Shown one piece after another: positions 51,491 through 61,500 of a stretch of DNA of 64,000 bases. Numbering within the stretch: position 1 is the first letter of the stretch; the number at the start of each line of letters is the position of its first letter. The notes under the pieces were generated by a model. That model saw only the letters and a list, made by a program, of their open reading frames with translations. It had not been told where the DNA came from and ran no database searches. The DNA comes from Ruania halotolerans (GTDB lineage Bacteria; Actinomycetota; Actinomycetes; Actinomycetales; Beutenbergiaceae). The stretch lies in the NCBI RefSeq assembly GCF_021049285.1, contig NZ_CP088017.1, positions 3,731,380 to 3,795,379 of the forward strand, read 5' to 3'. Made by a program: the position numbers and the translations under genes.

Positions 51491-52344
51491 GCGCGGTACG
51501 AGAGCCAACCTCCATCCGGGCGCTACGGGCCACGATCATCATCATCGCCATGGTGCTCACGTGCGGGCCAGTGCTGTACGGCCTGCTGCTGTCCCTGCGG
51601 CCCTTCGCCGCCGCGCTGAACGACCCGCTCAGCATCGTGCCCAGCCCGGACGAGATCAGCTTTGACGCCTACGTGCAGGCCATGCGATCGACCGCAGACG
51701 GCGGCTACGGTCTCGGCGGGTTCCTGCTCAACTCCCTGATCCTGGCCGCCGGGACGGTGCTCGCCTCGGTCCTCGCCAGCATCCTGGGCGCATACGCCAC
51801 CGCCAGGATCCGCTTCTCCGGACGCAGCGTGGGCAACACGATCATCGTGGCCGTCTACATGTTCCCCGGCATCGTGCTGGCGGTGCCGCTGTTCGTGCTA
51901 CTCAGCCGTGCCGGACTCACCTCGAGCCTGGTCGGGCTGGTGATCGTCTATGTGGCCCTGACCGTGCCGGTGTCGCTGTATATGCTGCGCAACTACTTCA
52001 TCGCGCTACCCGCCAGCATCGAGGATGCCGCCATGATCGACGGGTGCTCCCTGCTGGGTGTGATCTGGCGGATCGTGCTGCCGATCGCCCTCCCCGGGAT
52101 CGCAGCCACGGCGATGTACATCTTCATGATCGCCTGGAACGAGTATCTGTACGCCCTGCTGTTCCTCGTTCAAGCGCGCGACCTGTGGACCGCACCGCTG
52201 GGTATCGCCCAGCTGACCGAGTTCGACACTCCGGTGACGATCCTGCTCGCCGGGTCGATCGTGGTGACGATCCCGGTGGTGCTGCTGTTCGTTCTCGCCC
52301 AGCGGCTGCTGATCAGCGGGCTGGCAACGGGAGCGGAGAAGTGA
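51487..52344 (+). CDS. ABC sugar permease (MalG/UgpE-like)
   Basis: A 285-residue permease with GTG start at 51487, coupled to the first permease by a GTGA overlap. Six helices are visible and the EAA loop is SIEDAAMIDGCSLLGVIWRIVLP. The C-terminal segment AQRLLISGLATGAEK is typical of the family, the Gly-rich end helping ATPase contact. It closes the importer genes of the + arm; a decayed murQ follows after 57 bases. Confidence 0.92.
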   Translation: MSAVREPTSIRALRATIIIIAMVLTCGPVLYGLLLSLRPFAAALNDPLSIVPSPDEISFDAYVQAMRSTADGGYGLGGFLLNSLILAAGTVLASVLASILGAYATARIRFSGRSVGNTIIVAVYMFPGIVLAVPLFVLLSRAGLTSSLVGLVIVYVALTVPVSLYMLRNYFIALPASIEDAAMIDGCSLLGVIWRIVLPIALPGIAATAMYIFMIAWNEYLYALLFLVQARDLWTAPLGIAQLTEFDTPVTILLAGSIVVTIPVVLLFVLAQRLLISGLATGAEK

Positions 52345-52401
52345 GGCCCGACTCCACCGAGGACCGCCACCCAGGCACTATCGACATCGACACCTAGGAT
52401 C

Positions 52402-52903
52402 CGGCTCACCTTCGGCGTGGACGACTTGTTCGCCGCTCATTTCCCCGGTGGCCCCAGAAGCCCTGCTGGACTCCTCGATCGCCCGGGAGGACGCCGAAGC
52501 TGCCGGGGGCGGAGGACGCCGAGACCCTCACCTCCAACGACGTGGCGATCGGCGTGACCGCCTCCGGTAGGGCCGCCTAGGTCCGCGGCGCCGTGGGCCG
52601 GCACTACCCACGAAGGTACGATCAACCCTTCTCCACAGCGCTGATGATGCGCGCGGGCGCACCTGGTCCAACCTCATGGTGCAGATGGTGGCCACCAACT
52701 CCAAGCTGGACGAACGGGCCGTACGGATCCTGACCATGGCCACGTCTCGCCCGAGCGAGGAGTGCGGAGAGGTTCTCGCCGCCTGCGAGGGCGAGCTCCC
52801 GGTCGCGCTGACGGCGATGCTCTCCGGAGCGAGCCCGGGGGCGAGCCGCCGCGCCCTGGCCGCGGGCGGCGGGGTCCGCGACGCCGTTCAGAGCCTCAGT
52901 TAG
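52402..52903 (+). pseudogene. murQ: Decayed N-acetylmuramic acid 6-phosphate etherase gene
   Basis: Pieces of MurQ follow one another in the right order but in different frames. RLTFGVDD is at 52402, SPVAPEALLDSSIAREDAEA near 52436 in another frame, and EDAETLTSNDVAIGVTASG at 52512 in a third, ended by TAG at 52578. STALMMRA comes at 52632, and GRTWSNLMVQMVATNSKLDE with the helical C terminus (from about 52655 to 52903) is in yet another frame. The N-terminal third and a central block are missing; intact MurQ is about 300 residues. The gene sits in line with the + arm importer genes. Confidence 0.8.
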
Positions 52904-53015
52904 CGTTGCGGTACCTGGCCAGCAGTTCGGTCGCGATGGCGCGCAAGTCTGGTAGAAGCCGCCAAGGAGTCCGGCCCAGTGCCAACCGGAAGAAACCACC
53001 GAGGCCTGGCCACGC

Positions 53016-54404
53016 TCATCCGTCCACCGCTTTGCGTTGGTGGCCGAATCGGAAACCGGACGTCTCGATCGACCCCACCCGGGGGTCGAGGTGCCGTCCT
53101 TTCCGAGTTGTCGTCGCAGGCTCGATCACGGGCTCCGGTTCACCGACGTCGATCATGCGCTCGGCGAGCCTTCTGCGCAGGTCGGACGTGACGGTGGCGC
53201 TCGACTCCTGACCGATCAGGTTCTCGAGCTCAGAGGGATCATTCTCCAGGTCGTACAGCGCAGATTCGACGTATCGGTGGCCATGGCGGTCGTTCCATGC
53301 ATGAGCGTCGGGGGCAGTGACGTAGTACTTCCACCGACGCGTACGGAGCCCTCGCCCGACCTCGCTCTCGCTCACCTGGAACAGGACGGCGTCGCTGCGC
53401 TCCCGCTCCAACAGCGAACTGCCCTGCATGGTGTCCGGCACTGCGATGCCCGCAGCAGCAAGAAGCGTCGGTGGCAGATCCAGCGTACTGATCGGGCCCT
53501 CGATGCGGCGCCCGCGGTGGAACCCAGGGCCGGATATCGCGAAGGGTACTCGCACGGACGCCTCGTGGCAGGACCGCTTGTACTCACCGACCCGGGTGCG
53601 GAAGTGGCAGCCATGATCGGAGGTGAAGGCCACAATGGTGTCCTCGAGGATGTGCAGACTGCGCAAGGCATCCATCAGTCGGCCCAGGCACTCGTCCACT
53701 CGTTTGATCTGCCCGTAGTAGCCACCGATCTGCTCGTGCACCTTAGAGCCATTTCCGAGAGCCGCCAGGTCAGGCGGGAGCGGACTACCGATGTACTGCT
53801 CGGCATAACCCTCGGGGGCGTCGTAGGAGTCGGTCTCGTTCTGCTGGTGAGGTTCCAGCAACGAGAGGAAGAGCAGGAACGGCTCGTCACTGTGGTCGGC
53901 CGCGTAGCGGATGGCCGCGTCGGTCAGGGCGTCGGCCCGATATCCCGGCAGTCGAACCGGGTCACCTTCATCGTCATAGACGACGGTGTTGTATGCGTCG
54001 GACGTGTGCTCAAGCACGTTGGCGGCTAACCAGTCCTGGTATCCACCGCGCTCACCTTGTTCGACCGGACCGGCAACATCGGGATCACCGAGGTGCCACT
54101 TGCCGATATAGCCCGTCGCATACCCGGCACCATGGAAACAGGCGGCCAAGGTCGGGAGTTCGGAGTCCAGCGTGAGCTGGTTGCGAAAGCAGCCGCTCGC
54201 TGATGGATACATCCCGGTCTGCATGGCCGCTCGCGCCGGCGCACAGACCGGATTCGGCGTGATCGCGGTGGCGGCATACGTGCCGCGCGTGGCGAGCCGA
54301 TCGAAGGCAGGGGTGACTCCGAGTGAGTTTCCTCCGGCACCCGTGGTGTCCCAGCGCTGTTGGTCGGTCAGGATGACCACGACACTCGGCCTGCGGGTGT
54401 TCAT
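53016..54404 (-). CDS. Type I sulfatase
   Basis: A 462-residue sulfatase from ATG 54404 (MNTRRPSVVVILTDQQRWDT). The formylglycine site is Cys54 in CAPARAAMQTG (C-x-P-x-R with Ala in place of the common Ser). Metal ligands lie in LTDQQRWD and FTSDHGCHFRTRVGEYKR. No signal peptide, so cytoplasmic. It differs clearly from the sulfatase at 47683, suggesting that two sulfate positions are removed. It overlaps the GH2 stop by 4 bases and is the last gene of the - arm. Confidence 0.92.
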   Translation of the reverse strand: MNTRRPSVVVILTDQQRWDTTGAGGNSLGVTPAFDRLATRGTYAATAITPNPVCAPARAAMQTGMYPSASGCFRNQLTLDSELPTLAACFHGAGYATGYIGKWHLGDPDVAGPVEQGERGGYQDWLAANVLEHTSDAYNTVVYDDEGDPVRLPGYRADALTDAAIRYAADHSDEPFLLFLSLLEPHQQNETDSYDAPEGYAEQYIGSPLPPDLAALGNGSKVHEQIGGYYGQIKRVDECLGRLMDALRSLHILEDTIVAFTSDHGCHFRTRVGEYKRSCHEASVRVPFAISGPGFHRGRRIEGPISTLDLPPTLLAAAGIAVPDTMQGSSLLERERSDAVLFQVSESEVGRGLRTRRWKYYVTAPDAHAWNDRHGHRYVESALYDLENDPSELENLIGQESSATVTSDLRRRLAERMIDVGEPEPVIEPATTTRKGRHLDPRVGSIETSGFRFGHQRKAVDG

Positions 54405-57343
54405 GTGTCGGCTCCACCTTCCGGTGCTCGTGCGGTTGGCTGGCTGCTGATTCGTCGGAACCGGACTTCGGTGTTCGCGATCACGATGTCGAGATGGTCC
54501 GCGCCCTGGTCCGTGAGGTGCAGCTCGGACGTACTCCCGTCGATCCACCTGATCTCGCCTGTCCCGGCGTCATCGAGGTCCTCGAACCGGTCATGCGGAA
54601 AGTCGTACCACCACGATCCGACCAGCTCAGACTTGGACCCATAGGCCTGCGGCCTGCCGACAGTACCGTCGTCTCGAAGTGAGATCTCCTGGTGGGGTGA
54701 TCGCCAGGTGCCGACCGCCTGCTGGTCGTGGGGGCCGGGCGCGACCGTGAGGTCCGCCGGCGATTCGTTGCCGTGCGTCATGTCGACCACCTGCGGGCGT
54801 TCACCTCTGATGAACTCCTGCTCCATGGAGAGCACAGGCCGGTCCTCGCCGACGACCACGGCCCTGACCACACAACTGCGGTCGAGGCGGATCGGCCCCT
54901 GATAGCGAGCCGCCAGCTTCGAAGGCTCCGAACCATCGGTGGTATACCGGATGTCGTAGGCACTGAGGTCGGGAGCCGTCCCGCCACGAAGGTCGATCCC
55001 TTCGATGACCACCGACACGTCGGTGACATCGCCGAAGTACTGGTCCCCCAGGACTGCACCGGCGATGATCTCGATGTCACCGGCCTCCTGCGTCGATGAG
55101 AAGATCCCCAGCCCGAGACCATTGAACACGCGACGCTGACTCGCCTGGTGAGCCGTGAGGTCGAGCGGGTCGCCATTGTCGAACCCCAAGCATCGGATCG
55201 GGCCGGACCAAGAGAACCACACCGTGTGACCAGCCTGCGGCACCTGAACACCTGCTCGATCCACCACTGCGAAGACGACGTGGCTGATGTCGCAGCCATC
55301 TGCGGCCAGATCGGTGTTGTCCGACGAGAGTCGCAATGCGGCTGGGGTGGCGGCGGTGGTCACCGCCGTCACCGCGCGATCCCTCGCGTCACGTCGGGCG
55401 ACCGCGCGAAGCGTGCCCGGCGAGTATGGCACCCTCCACTCCATATGGAGGTCATCGCCCACGTGCTTGACCCCGAGCGACTCGTCGTCAAGGAAGAGCT
55501 CCACCGCGTCGCAATTCGTGTAGACCCACACCGGAATCTCCACCCCCTCCAGCCCCGGGTGAGTCCAGTGCGGCAGCACGTGCACCATCGGCTCGCGGGT
55601 CCACTGGCTCTGGTAGAAGTAGAAGTGGTCCTTGGGGAACCCGCACAGATCGATGACGCCGTAGTTGTAGGTCCGCGCAGGCCAACGCGGCGATTCACCC
55701 AGGTAGTCGAAGCCCGTCCATCGGAACTCACCGCACAGGTACGGCAGGGCCCGGGTGCGCCGCCAGGAGTGCCGTGCGCAGCAGCGCACCCCGCTGTTGT
55801 CGTAGGAGGAGTTGTAGAGCACCGAGCCATCGGTGAAGAGCTCCTTCTCCGTGAGGTTCGGCACCTCCTGCCGGGGGCGGTTCCTGTCGCGCCACCACGT
55901 CCTGGTCCGGTAGAACCCACGCGTCTGCAGCGTGTGCGGCTCCTCGGTCAGCAGGAGGACACGATCTGGAAACTCCTCGTGATACGCCTCAAGCACACCA
56001 GGTACCCCGCCTTGTCCGTTGAAACCCTGGACATCCTCGATACCGGAGATGCCCCGACCACATGTCACCGGTCGCGTCGGGTCCAGCTCGTGGACGACAT
56101 CGACGAGTTCCTGTGCCTGCTTGTCGGTCTTGTCGGGAACCTCGTTGCCGATGCTCCACATGATCACGCTCGGATGGTTGCGGTCGCGCGCAATGAGGTC
56201 GGCCAGATCTCGCTGCCACCATTGCGCGAAGGACAACCCGTAGTCGTAGCGGGCCTTCGGCGTGGCCCACCCGTCGAAGGCTTCGTCGATCACCAGGAAC
56301 CCGAGTCGATCGCACAGGTCGTAGAACTCCGGCGCGGCGGGACTGTGTCCGACCCGGATAGCATTGCACCCCATGTCCTTGAGCATGCGCAGCCGGCGTA
56401 GCAGCACCGGCTCCGGCACCGCTGCGCCGACCGGTCCTCCGTCCCGGTGATGACAGACGCCCCGCAGGGTCATCGGCTTGCCGTTCAGGAAGAAGCCGTC
56501 CGTCGGGTCGAACCGGATGCTCCGCACGCCGAATGTGGTGTCCACCAGGTCGACGGCCCGCCCGCGCTCCTCCAGTGTGATCCGCAGCAGGTACAGCTCA
56601 GGGTGGTCCGGTGACCACAGCCGTGGGGATGGCAGGGCAAGGTCCACCTCGAGCATCGCCTCACCTTCGGGCGGCAAGCTCACGTCGGCTTGCCCGTGGG
56701 CGTACACGGTCCCGTCAGCGTCCATGACTTCGAAACTCCCGACGGCGTCCCTCGCCAACGCGCTCATGTTCTGTATCCGCGTACGTACGGCAATGGCCGC
56801 CGATTCAGCGGTCACGGCCGGTGTGGTGATCTGCACGCCCCAGTGGTCGATGTGGACCTCATCGGTGACAGTCAGCCAGACGTGCCGGTAGATGCCCGAT
56901 CCGGTGTACCACCGGGCGCTCGGTGCCTGCGAGTGATCCACTCGCACGGCGAGCACGTTCCGGCCCGGTCGCAGAGCGGAGGTCAGGTCGTAGGCGAACC
57001 CGATGTTCCCGCTCGGGCGATGCCCCAGATGCGCACCATTGATCCAGGCGTCGCTGCAGCGGTAGACGCCGTCAAACTCGACGACCGCCCTCGCGCCTGA
57101 GGCAAGGTCGGGCAGGTCGACCTCCCGCCGGTACCAGCCGATCCCTGTAGGCAGGAATGCCCCTTCGCGGCCTGACGGATTGTCCTCGGCGTAGCTGCCC
57201 TCGATGCTCCAGTCATGCGGGAGATCGAGCGTACGCCACCTCGTGTCGTCGTAGTCCTCGCGCTCGGCCCCGGGGGCGTCTCCGAGGTGGAAGCGCCACC
57301 CGTGATCGAGACTCTCGCGTTGCCTGGTATCACCTGTCCTCAT
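54401..57343 (-). CDS. GH2 glycoside hydrolase (beta-galactosidase/glucuronidase-like)
   Basis: A protein of about 980 residues; ATG at 57343 is used, GTG at 57352 is possible. Order, numbered from the GTG: sugar-binding jelly roll (about 15-170, DLPHDWSIEGSY), Ig-like domain, then TIM barrel with acid/base Glu404 (WSIGNEVPDK) and probable nucleophile Glu470 (LLLTEEPH). Later come GEFRWTGFDYLGE, Ig-like domains (DUF4982 type) and, near residues 800-870, a chitobiase/hexosaminidase C-terminal-like segment (IRYTTDGSEPSKLA). No signal peptide, so it probably cuts imported oligosaccharides. The exact sugar (galactoside, glucuronide or other) is open. Confidence 0.92.
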   Translation of the reverse strand: MRTGDTRQRESLDHGWRFHLGDAPGAEREDYDDTRWRTLDLPHDWSIEGSYAEDNPSGREGAFLPTGIGWYRREVDLPDLASGARAVVEFDGVYRCSDAWINGAHLGHRPSGNIGFAYDLTSALRPGRNVLAVRVDHSQAPSARWYTGSGIYRHVWLTVTDEVHIDHWGVQITTPAVTAESAAIAVRTRIQNMSALARDAVGSFEVMDADGTVYAHGQADVSLPPEGEAMLEVDLALPSPRLWSPDHPELYLLRITLEERGRAVDLVDTTFGVRSIRFDPTDGFFLNGKPMTLRGVCHHRDGGPVGAAVPEPVLLRRLRMLKDMGCNAIRVGHSPAAPEFYDLCDRLGFLVIDEAFDGWATPKARYDYGLSFAQWWQRDLADLIARDRNHPSVIMWSIGNEVPDKTDKQAQELVDVVHELDPTRPVTCGRGISGIEDVQGFNGQGGVPGVLEAYHEEFPDRVLLLTEEPHTLQTRGFYRTRTWWRDRNRPRQEVPNLTEKELFTDGSVLYNSSYDNSGVRCCARHSWRRTRALPYLCGEFRWTGFDYLGESPRWPARTYNYGVIDLCGFPKDHFYFYQSQWTREPMVHVLPHWTHPGLEGVEIPVWVYTNCDAVELFLDDESLGVKHVGDDLHMEWRVPYSPGTLRAVARRDARDRAVTAVTTAATPAALRLSSDNTDLAADGCDISHVVFAVVDRAGVQVPQAGHTVWFSWSGPIRCLGFDNGDPLDLTAHQASQRRVFNGLGLGIFSSTQEAGDIEIIAGAVLGDQYFGDVTDVSVVIEGIDLRGGTAPDLSAYDIRYTTDGSEPSKLAARYQGPIRLDRSCVVRAVVVGEDRPVLSMEQEFIRGERPQVVDMTHGNESPADLTVAPGPHDQQAVGTWRSPHQEISLRDDGTVGRPQAYGSKSELVGSWWYDFPHDRFEDLDDAGTGEIRWIDGSTSELHLTDQGADHLDIVIANTEVRFRRISSQPTARAPEGGADT

Positions 57344-57353
57344 GTGGGGCACA

Positions 57354-58526
57354 TCATCTGATCATCGGCCGGAGGGCGCGCTCGTAGGCCCCGGCATACC
57401 GCACCATCCCCAGGTCGCTGGGGTGAGAACCATCGGTCGTGGCTTCGCCATCATCACCGAGCAGCCTGTCTCCCTCGAGGTAGCGCAGGTTCTCGACACC
57501 CGCCTGCCGGAGCCGCAGGTAGGCGGCCCGCAGTTCGGCGCGTGAGCCGTCGTGCCGATCGTGGACCTCCGGGGACAGCCACGCCCGTTGGTTCGTTCGG
57601 TCCTCCACCAACAGAATCGGCGTCCCGGGGTGAGCCTCATTCAGGGCGTGCACCAGCGGCTCGGTCCGCTCGGCGACCAACCGGCTGTGCATGTTCGGTA
57701 GGCAGTCGATCACATACACCTCCGCGTCCAGTTCGGTCAGCAGGTCAACCACGGGCTCGTCCATCCGCCCCGCACCGGCGAACCCCAGGTTGACCGTGGG
57801 TACGCCCAGACGGCGCCCCACCAGTGCCGGGATCGCCATCCCGGGCCGGGATGCGCACGAGCCGTGCATGATGGAGGTGCCGTAGAACACGATCGGCTTC
57901 TCCGGCCGGGGGGCAATGGGAACGAAGGTCGCTCCCGCCTCCACCCCGATCTCCATCCGCAGGACCTGGTTGCGCAGCGGGAAGTGCATGGTGAACTCGT
58001 GCATGCCCGGGACCATGTCCTTGATCACGCCATAGTTCATGCTCAGATCGTCCTTGAGCCATGGGTGTTCCGGCCGGGCCGTCGAGACATACCGTTCCTG
58101 GCTGTTGGCATCCCGGGCATAGATGTCGACGCCACTGGATCCGGTTGCCGCCATGGTGGAGCGCGTGATCAACTCCCGACCGAGCCGGTAGCGCACCCGC
58201 ACCTGTGGCGAGTCGGTACGAAAGCGGGTGAGCATGCCTGCGCTGTCACGACTGAGATCCCACAACTGTGCCGAGACTGTTTCCTCGGCTCGCGCCGGGA
58301 AGCGGTCGTAGGACGATGCGGTGTCGTCGAAGGCTCTGCCTTCGACACCCCAGTCCGCAACGTCGTGCCAGATCATGCCGGTGGCAACACAGTCGCCGTC
58401 CTCGACGGCCCCGTATTCATCCTCACTGGGTGCCGCCGCTGCCCGGGCGGTGTCAGCAACCATCGCTGTCGCCACCCCTGCTCCGGCGGTGAGCACGCTG
58501 CGGCGCGCCACGCTTCGATACGACAT
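57354..58526 (-). CDS. Tat-exported SGNH/GDSL esterase
   Basis: A 390-residue hydrolase. The N terminus MSYRSVARRSVLTAGAGVATA is a Tat-like signal with cleavage near ARAAAA. An N-terminal beta domain (about 40-205) precedes the SGNH domain: nucleophile Ser in VFYGTSIMHGS, block II NLGFAGAGRMDEP, and Asp/His in TDGSHPSDLGM. This two-domain form (SGNH_N plus GDSL_3) includes carbohydrate acetyl esterases. It would remove acyl groups from the glycan outside the cell. It lies 15 bases after the GH30-like gene and 10 bases before the GH2 ATG. Confidence 0.88.
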   Translation of the reverse strand: MSYRSVARRSVLTAGAGVATAMVADTARAAAAPSEDEYGAVEDGDCVATGMIWHDVADWGVEGRAFDDTASSYDRFPARAEETVSAQLWDLSRDSAGMLTRFRTDSPQVRVRYRLGRELITRSTMAATGSSGVDIYARDANSQERYVSTARPEHPWLKDDLSMNYGVIKDMVPGMHEFTMHFPLRNQVLRMEIGVEAGATFVPIAPRPEKPIVFYGTSIMHGSCASRPGMAIPALVGRRLGVPTVNLGFAGAGRMDEPVVDLLTELDAEVYVIDCLPNMHSRLVAERTEPLVHALNEAHPGTPILLVEDRTNQRAWLSPEVHDRHDGSRAELRAAYLRLRQAGVENLRYLEGDRLLGDDGEATTDGSHPSDLGMVRYAGAYERALRPMIR

Positions 58527-58541
58527 GAGGTTTCCCGGCCT

Positions 58542-61500
58542 TCATCGCAGGGCCCGGCGGCGGCGCAGTACCCGGCGGTCCGTCCAGAACTGCATGGTCT
58601 CGGGCTCCAGCACACAGTCCAGCCGAGACGCGACCTGTGTTCCCAGGTCGGTGAACCGGTCATGCTCGGAGAAGCCGGCACCGGTCATGTGATGGGTGTC
58701 CCCGAGGTCGATCGAGAGCTCAGTACGTGCTGATCCGCCGTTGAGTACGGCGACCCCACGGCTCCCATCCGGTCCTTCGAACGCAAAGAGGGTCACGTCG
58801 CGATCTTTTGGGGAGTCCCCGAGGACGGAGTACCGGACCGCATCGTGCGGCATGAGTTTGACGAAGCCGACGATCGGGTGCCAGTTGATGCCGACGAATT
58901 CCCAGTGACCGACGTTGAGGTGCGCGTACCGGTCATCCGGATCACTGTCGGTGTCGGGCCGCCAGACACCCAGCGCTCGTGTGTCTGCGAAGTTGGAGTT
59001 CGTGGGCTGCAGAGCGTGCAGCCAGTACCAGGTGGGAGAGCCGTAGTACAGGAAGTGGTACAGGATGTTTTTCGCCGTGCTCACGAAGTTGGCGGCGCTT
59101 GAGCCCGAGTAGGAGAACTCCGTGTTGACCAAGGGCTTGTCGCGCAGGTTCTTCCAGGTAGCGCCTGCCTCGACAAGCGAGTCGGGGTCGTCCGAGCGGT
59201 GGCCGTTGTGCCAGGACCAGCCCTCCATCAGGGCGGACGCCTGGTCGTCGGCGGTCAGCTCGGTGATCCAGGTGGTGCCCGCGCCACTGTCGGGGCCGAA
59301 GATATGCAACTCCGGATGATCGGACCGGATCCTCGCCGCAACAGTGTTGAATGTTGTCACGTAGTCCGGCGGCGCGTAATAGCACATCGAGTACGGGCCA
59401 GTTGACTGGTTCGGTGGCCGGTTCTGCGGCTCATTCTGCAGGGACCACGAGCCCACCGGTACCCCGTGGGCCTTGAGGGTGTCGATATCGGCCGACATGG
59501 CATCGGCGATGTCACCGAGCAGCGACGAATCGTACGATGTGAGTTGTCCGCCCAAGAGGTGGTCGGTCGACTTGAAGTAGGGAGCTGGCGACCAGTACGT
59601 CGGGGTGACCGTGGCTCCGGACCGCTGGGCGGACTCGGCGATGTCGTCGATCTGACCGGGATATACGCCCTGGATGAGCCGACCCTCTTCGTCGGTCCCG
59701 CGCAGGTAGAGGCCCAGAGCCAGCCGGATGTGCCGGAAGCCCGTCAGCATCTCGTCGTACCATCGGTCCCGCTCGGCGTCAGCAAGGGACTGCGGGACAC
59801 GTTCGGTGGTGCACTGGAGCTGCCCGCCGGGCTGCAGGCAGTCGTAGAGGACCTCCACACCCATGCCCTCGATCAGCTGCTGTGGGTCCGTCCAGTCCAC
59901 CTGGTAGGTGGTGCTGGCGGTTTCGGCAGCGGGGAGAAGCCTGATCGCATCGGCGACGACGTACCCCTCACTGCTGCTCGACACGCGCACGTGATGCCCG
60001 GCGGTCGCGTCGAAGGTGAACACCCCGTCGCCGAGCCGGGCCCAGTGGCAACCGGCTCCTCGCTGGTCGATCGCGAAAGTGTCTTCGCCGCCTGCGTGGA
60101 CGACGGTCACGGGCGCGTTGCTGGCCGCGTCCTCGTCACCGTGCGGGAACCACATCCACACGCTGTACTGTCCGGTGAGTTGCGCGGGGGGAGTGTAGGT
60201 GGCGGCGCCCCCGGACCCGGCCGGAGTGACCATCGCCTCGTGCCCTCGATATCCAGGCATGACGCTGGAGGCGCCCCACTCGCCGTCGAGTTCGGCATCC
60301 GAATGACGCATGACGAACTCGATACTGGTGCCCGGGACGGCCGACGCCTGGAACGACGATCGCACCGCCGGACCGTCGTCATTCTTCCCGCGTACCCGGT
60401 AGTGGTGGACAAATCCGGCGGCTACGTCCTCATCCACATAGATCGGCTCTGTGGTCTCCGCGACCATCTCGAACGTGGCAGTCCGGCGACCGCGAGGAAT
60501 CGCACGCTCCACGAGATAAGACTCGGCGTCGTCGGTCCCATGCCACCTCAACTCGACGGCTCCGTCGCGTGCCGCCGCCACCAGTCCCTGCGGAGTGTGC
60601 AGCGGCGGGCCGGACGGACGTGCTTCCAGCACCTCGGTTTGCGGTCCTTCACCACCGGCGTTGGCTGCCGAGACAGTGAGTTTGGCGTCAATGCCGTGCG
60701 GCAGCCGCCCGACCGTGTACGTCAACCGGACGATCCGGTTGGCGACGACGACCCAGGACCCGTCATCGACTTCACGGCGCACCACGTAGCGATCGGCGCT
60801 GTCGACGTCGTCCCAGGTCAACCCGATCTGCTGGTTACCCGGCTCGATCGTGACCTCCGGTGCGTCTCTGGGTGGATCCGGCCGTTCCAACAGGAACGGC
60901 TCGCTCGGGTCGCTCTCCCCGCCTGGCCCAACGGCGGCAACCGTGTACGCGAAGTCGCTCTCGCCCTCGGTATCGACGTCCAGGAAGGATCCGCTGACTA
61001 CGCGGGCTGCAACCGTCTCGAAAGGGCCGTCGATCGAATCGCTGCGACGGACGACGTAGTGATCGACGTCGTCGGCCACGGCCCATCCGACCTCCGCCTC
61101 CCCACCGGGGATCCAGACCGCAGTGACCTCCTGCGGTACAGCGGGAACATACGGCTCGACGAACCGCGCAGCATCGGCATTGACGTGCTTCAGAGGCGTC
61201 TGCGCCTCGCTGACGACCAGTTCGATGTACTCGGAGCCGTCGGCGGTGAAAGGCAACGGGTCGCTCACCGCACGCCAGAACCCACCCGCCTCCTGCTGAT
61301 TGAGGTGGACCGTGGTCACCTGACCGGAGTGGTGGACCTTGTACGCTGCCGCTCCGGAACGGTTGGGGTCACCATCCGGCAGCCAGATCTGGACGCTGTA
61401 GTCGCCCGGTGAGGGCAGGTCCGGCCGCCAGCGAGCGACGGCCGTGGTGGTCTCGCTCCAGTTGGAAACTGCGTAGTTGCCGCCGTAGTAGCCGTTCGCA

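Noticed and set aside
55148-56401. Long + strand frame opposite the GH2 gene
   Set aside because: GH2 motifs and catalytic residues are clear on the minus strand; the plus frame is a shadow.
59466-61412. A 648-codon open frame on the + strand opposite the GH30-like gene
   Set aside because: The minus-strand gene has signal peptide, catalytic glutamates and repeated domains; the plus frame has no recognisable domain and is an effect of GC-rich codon bias.
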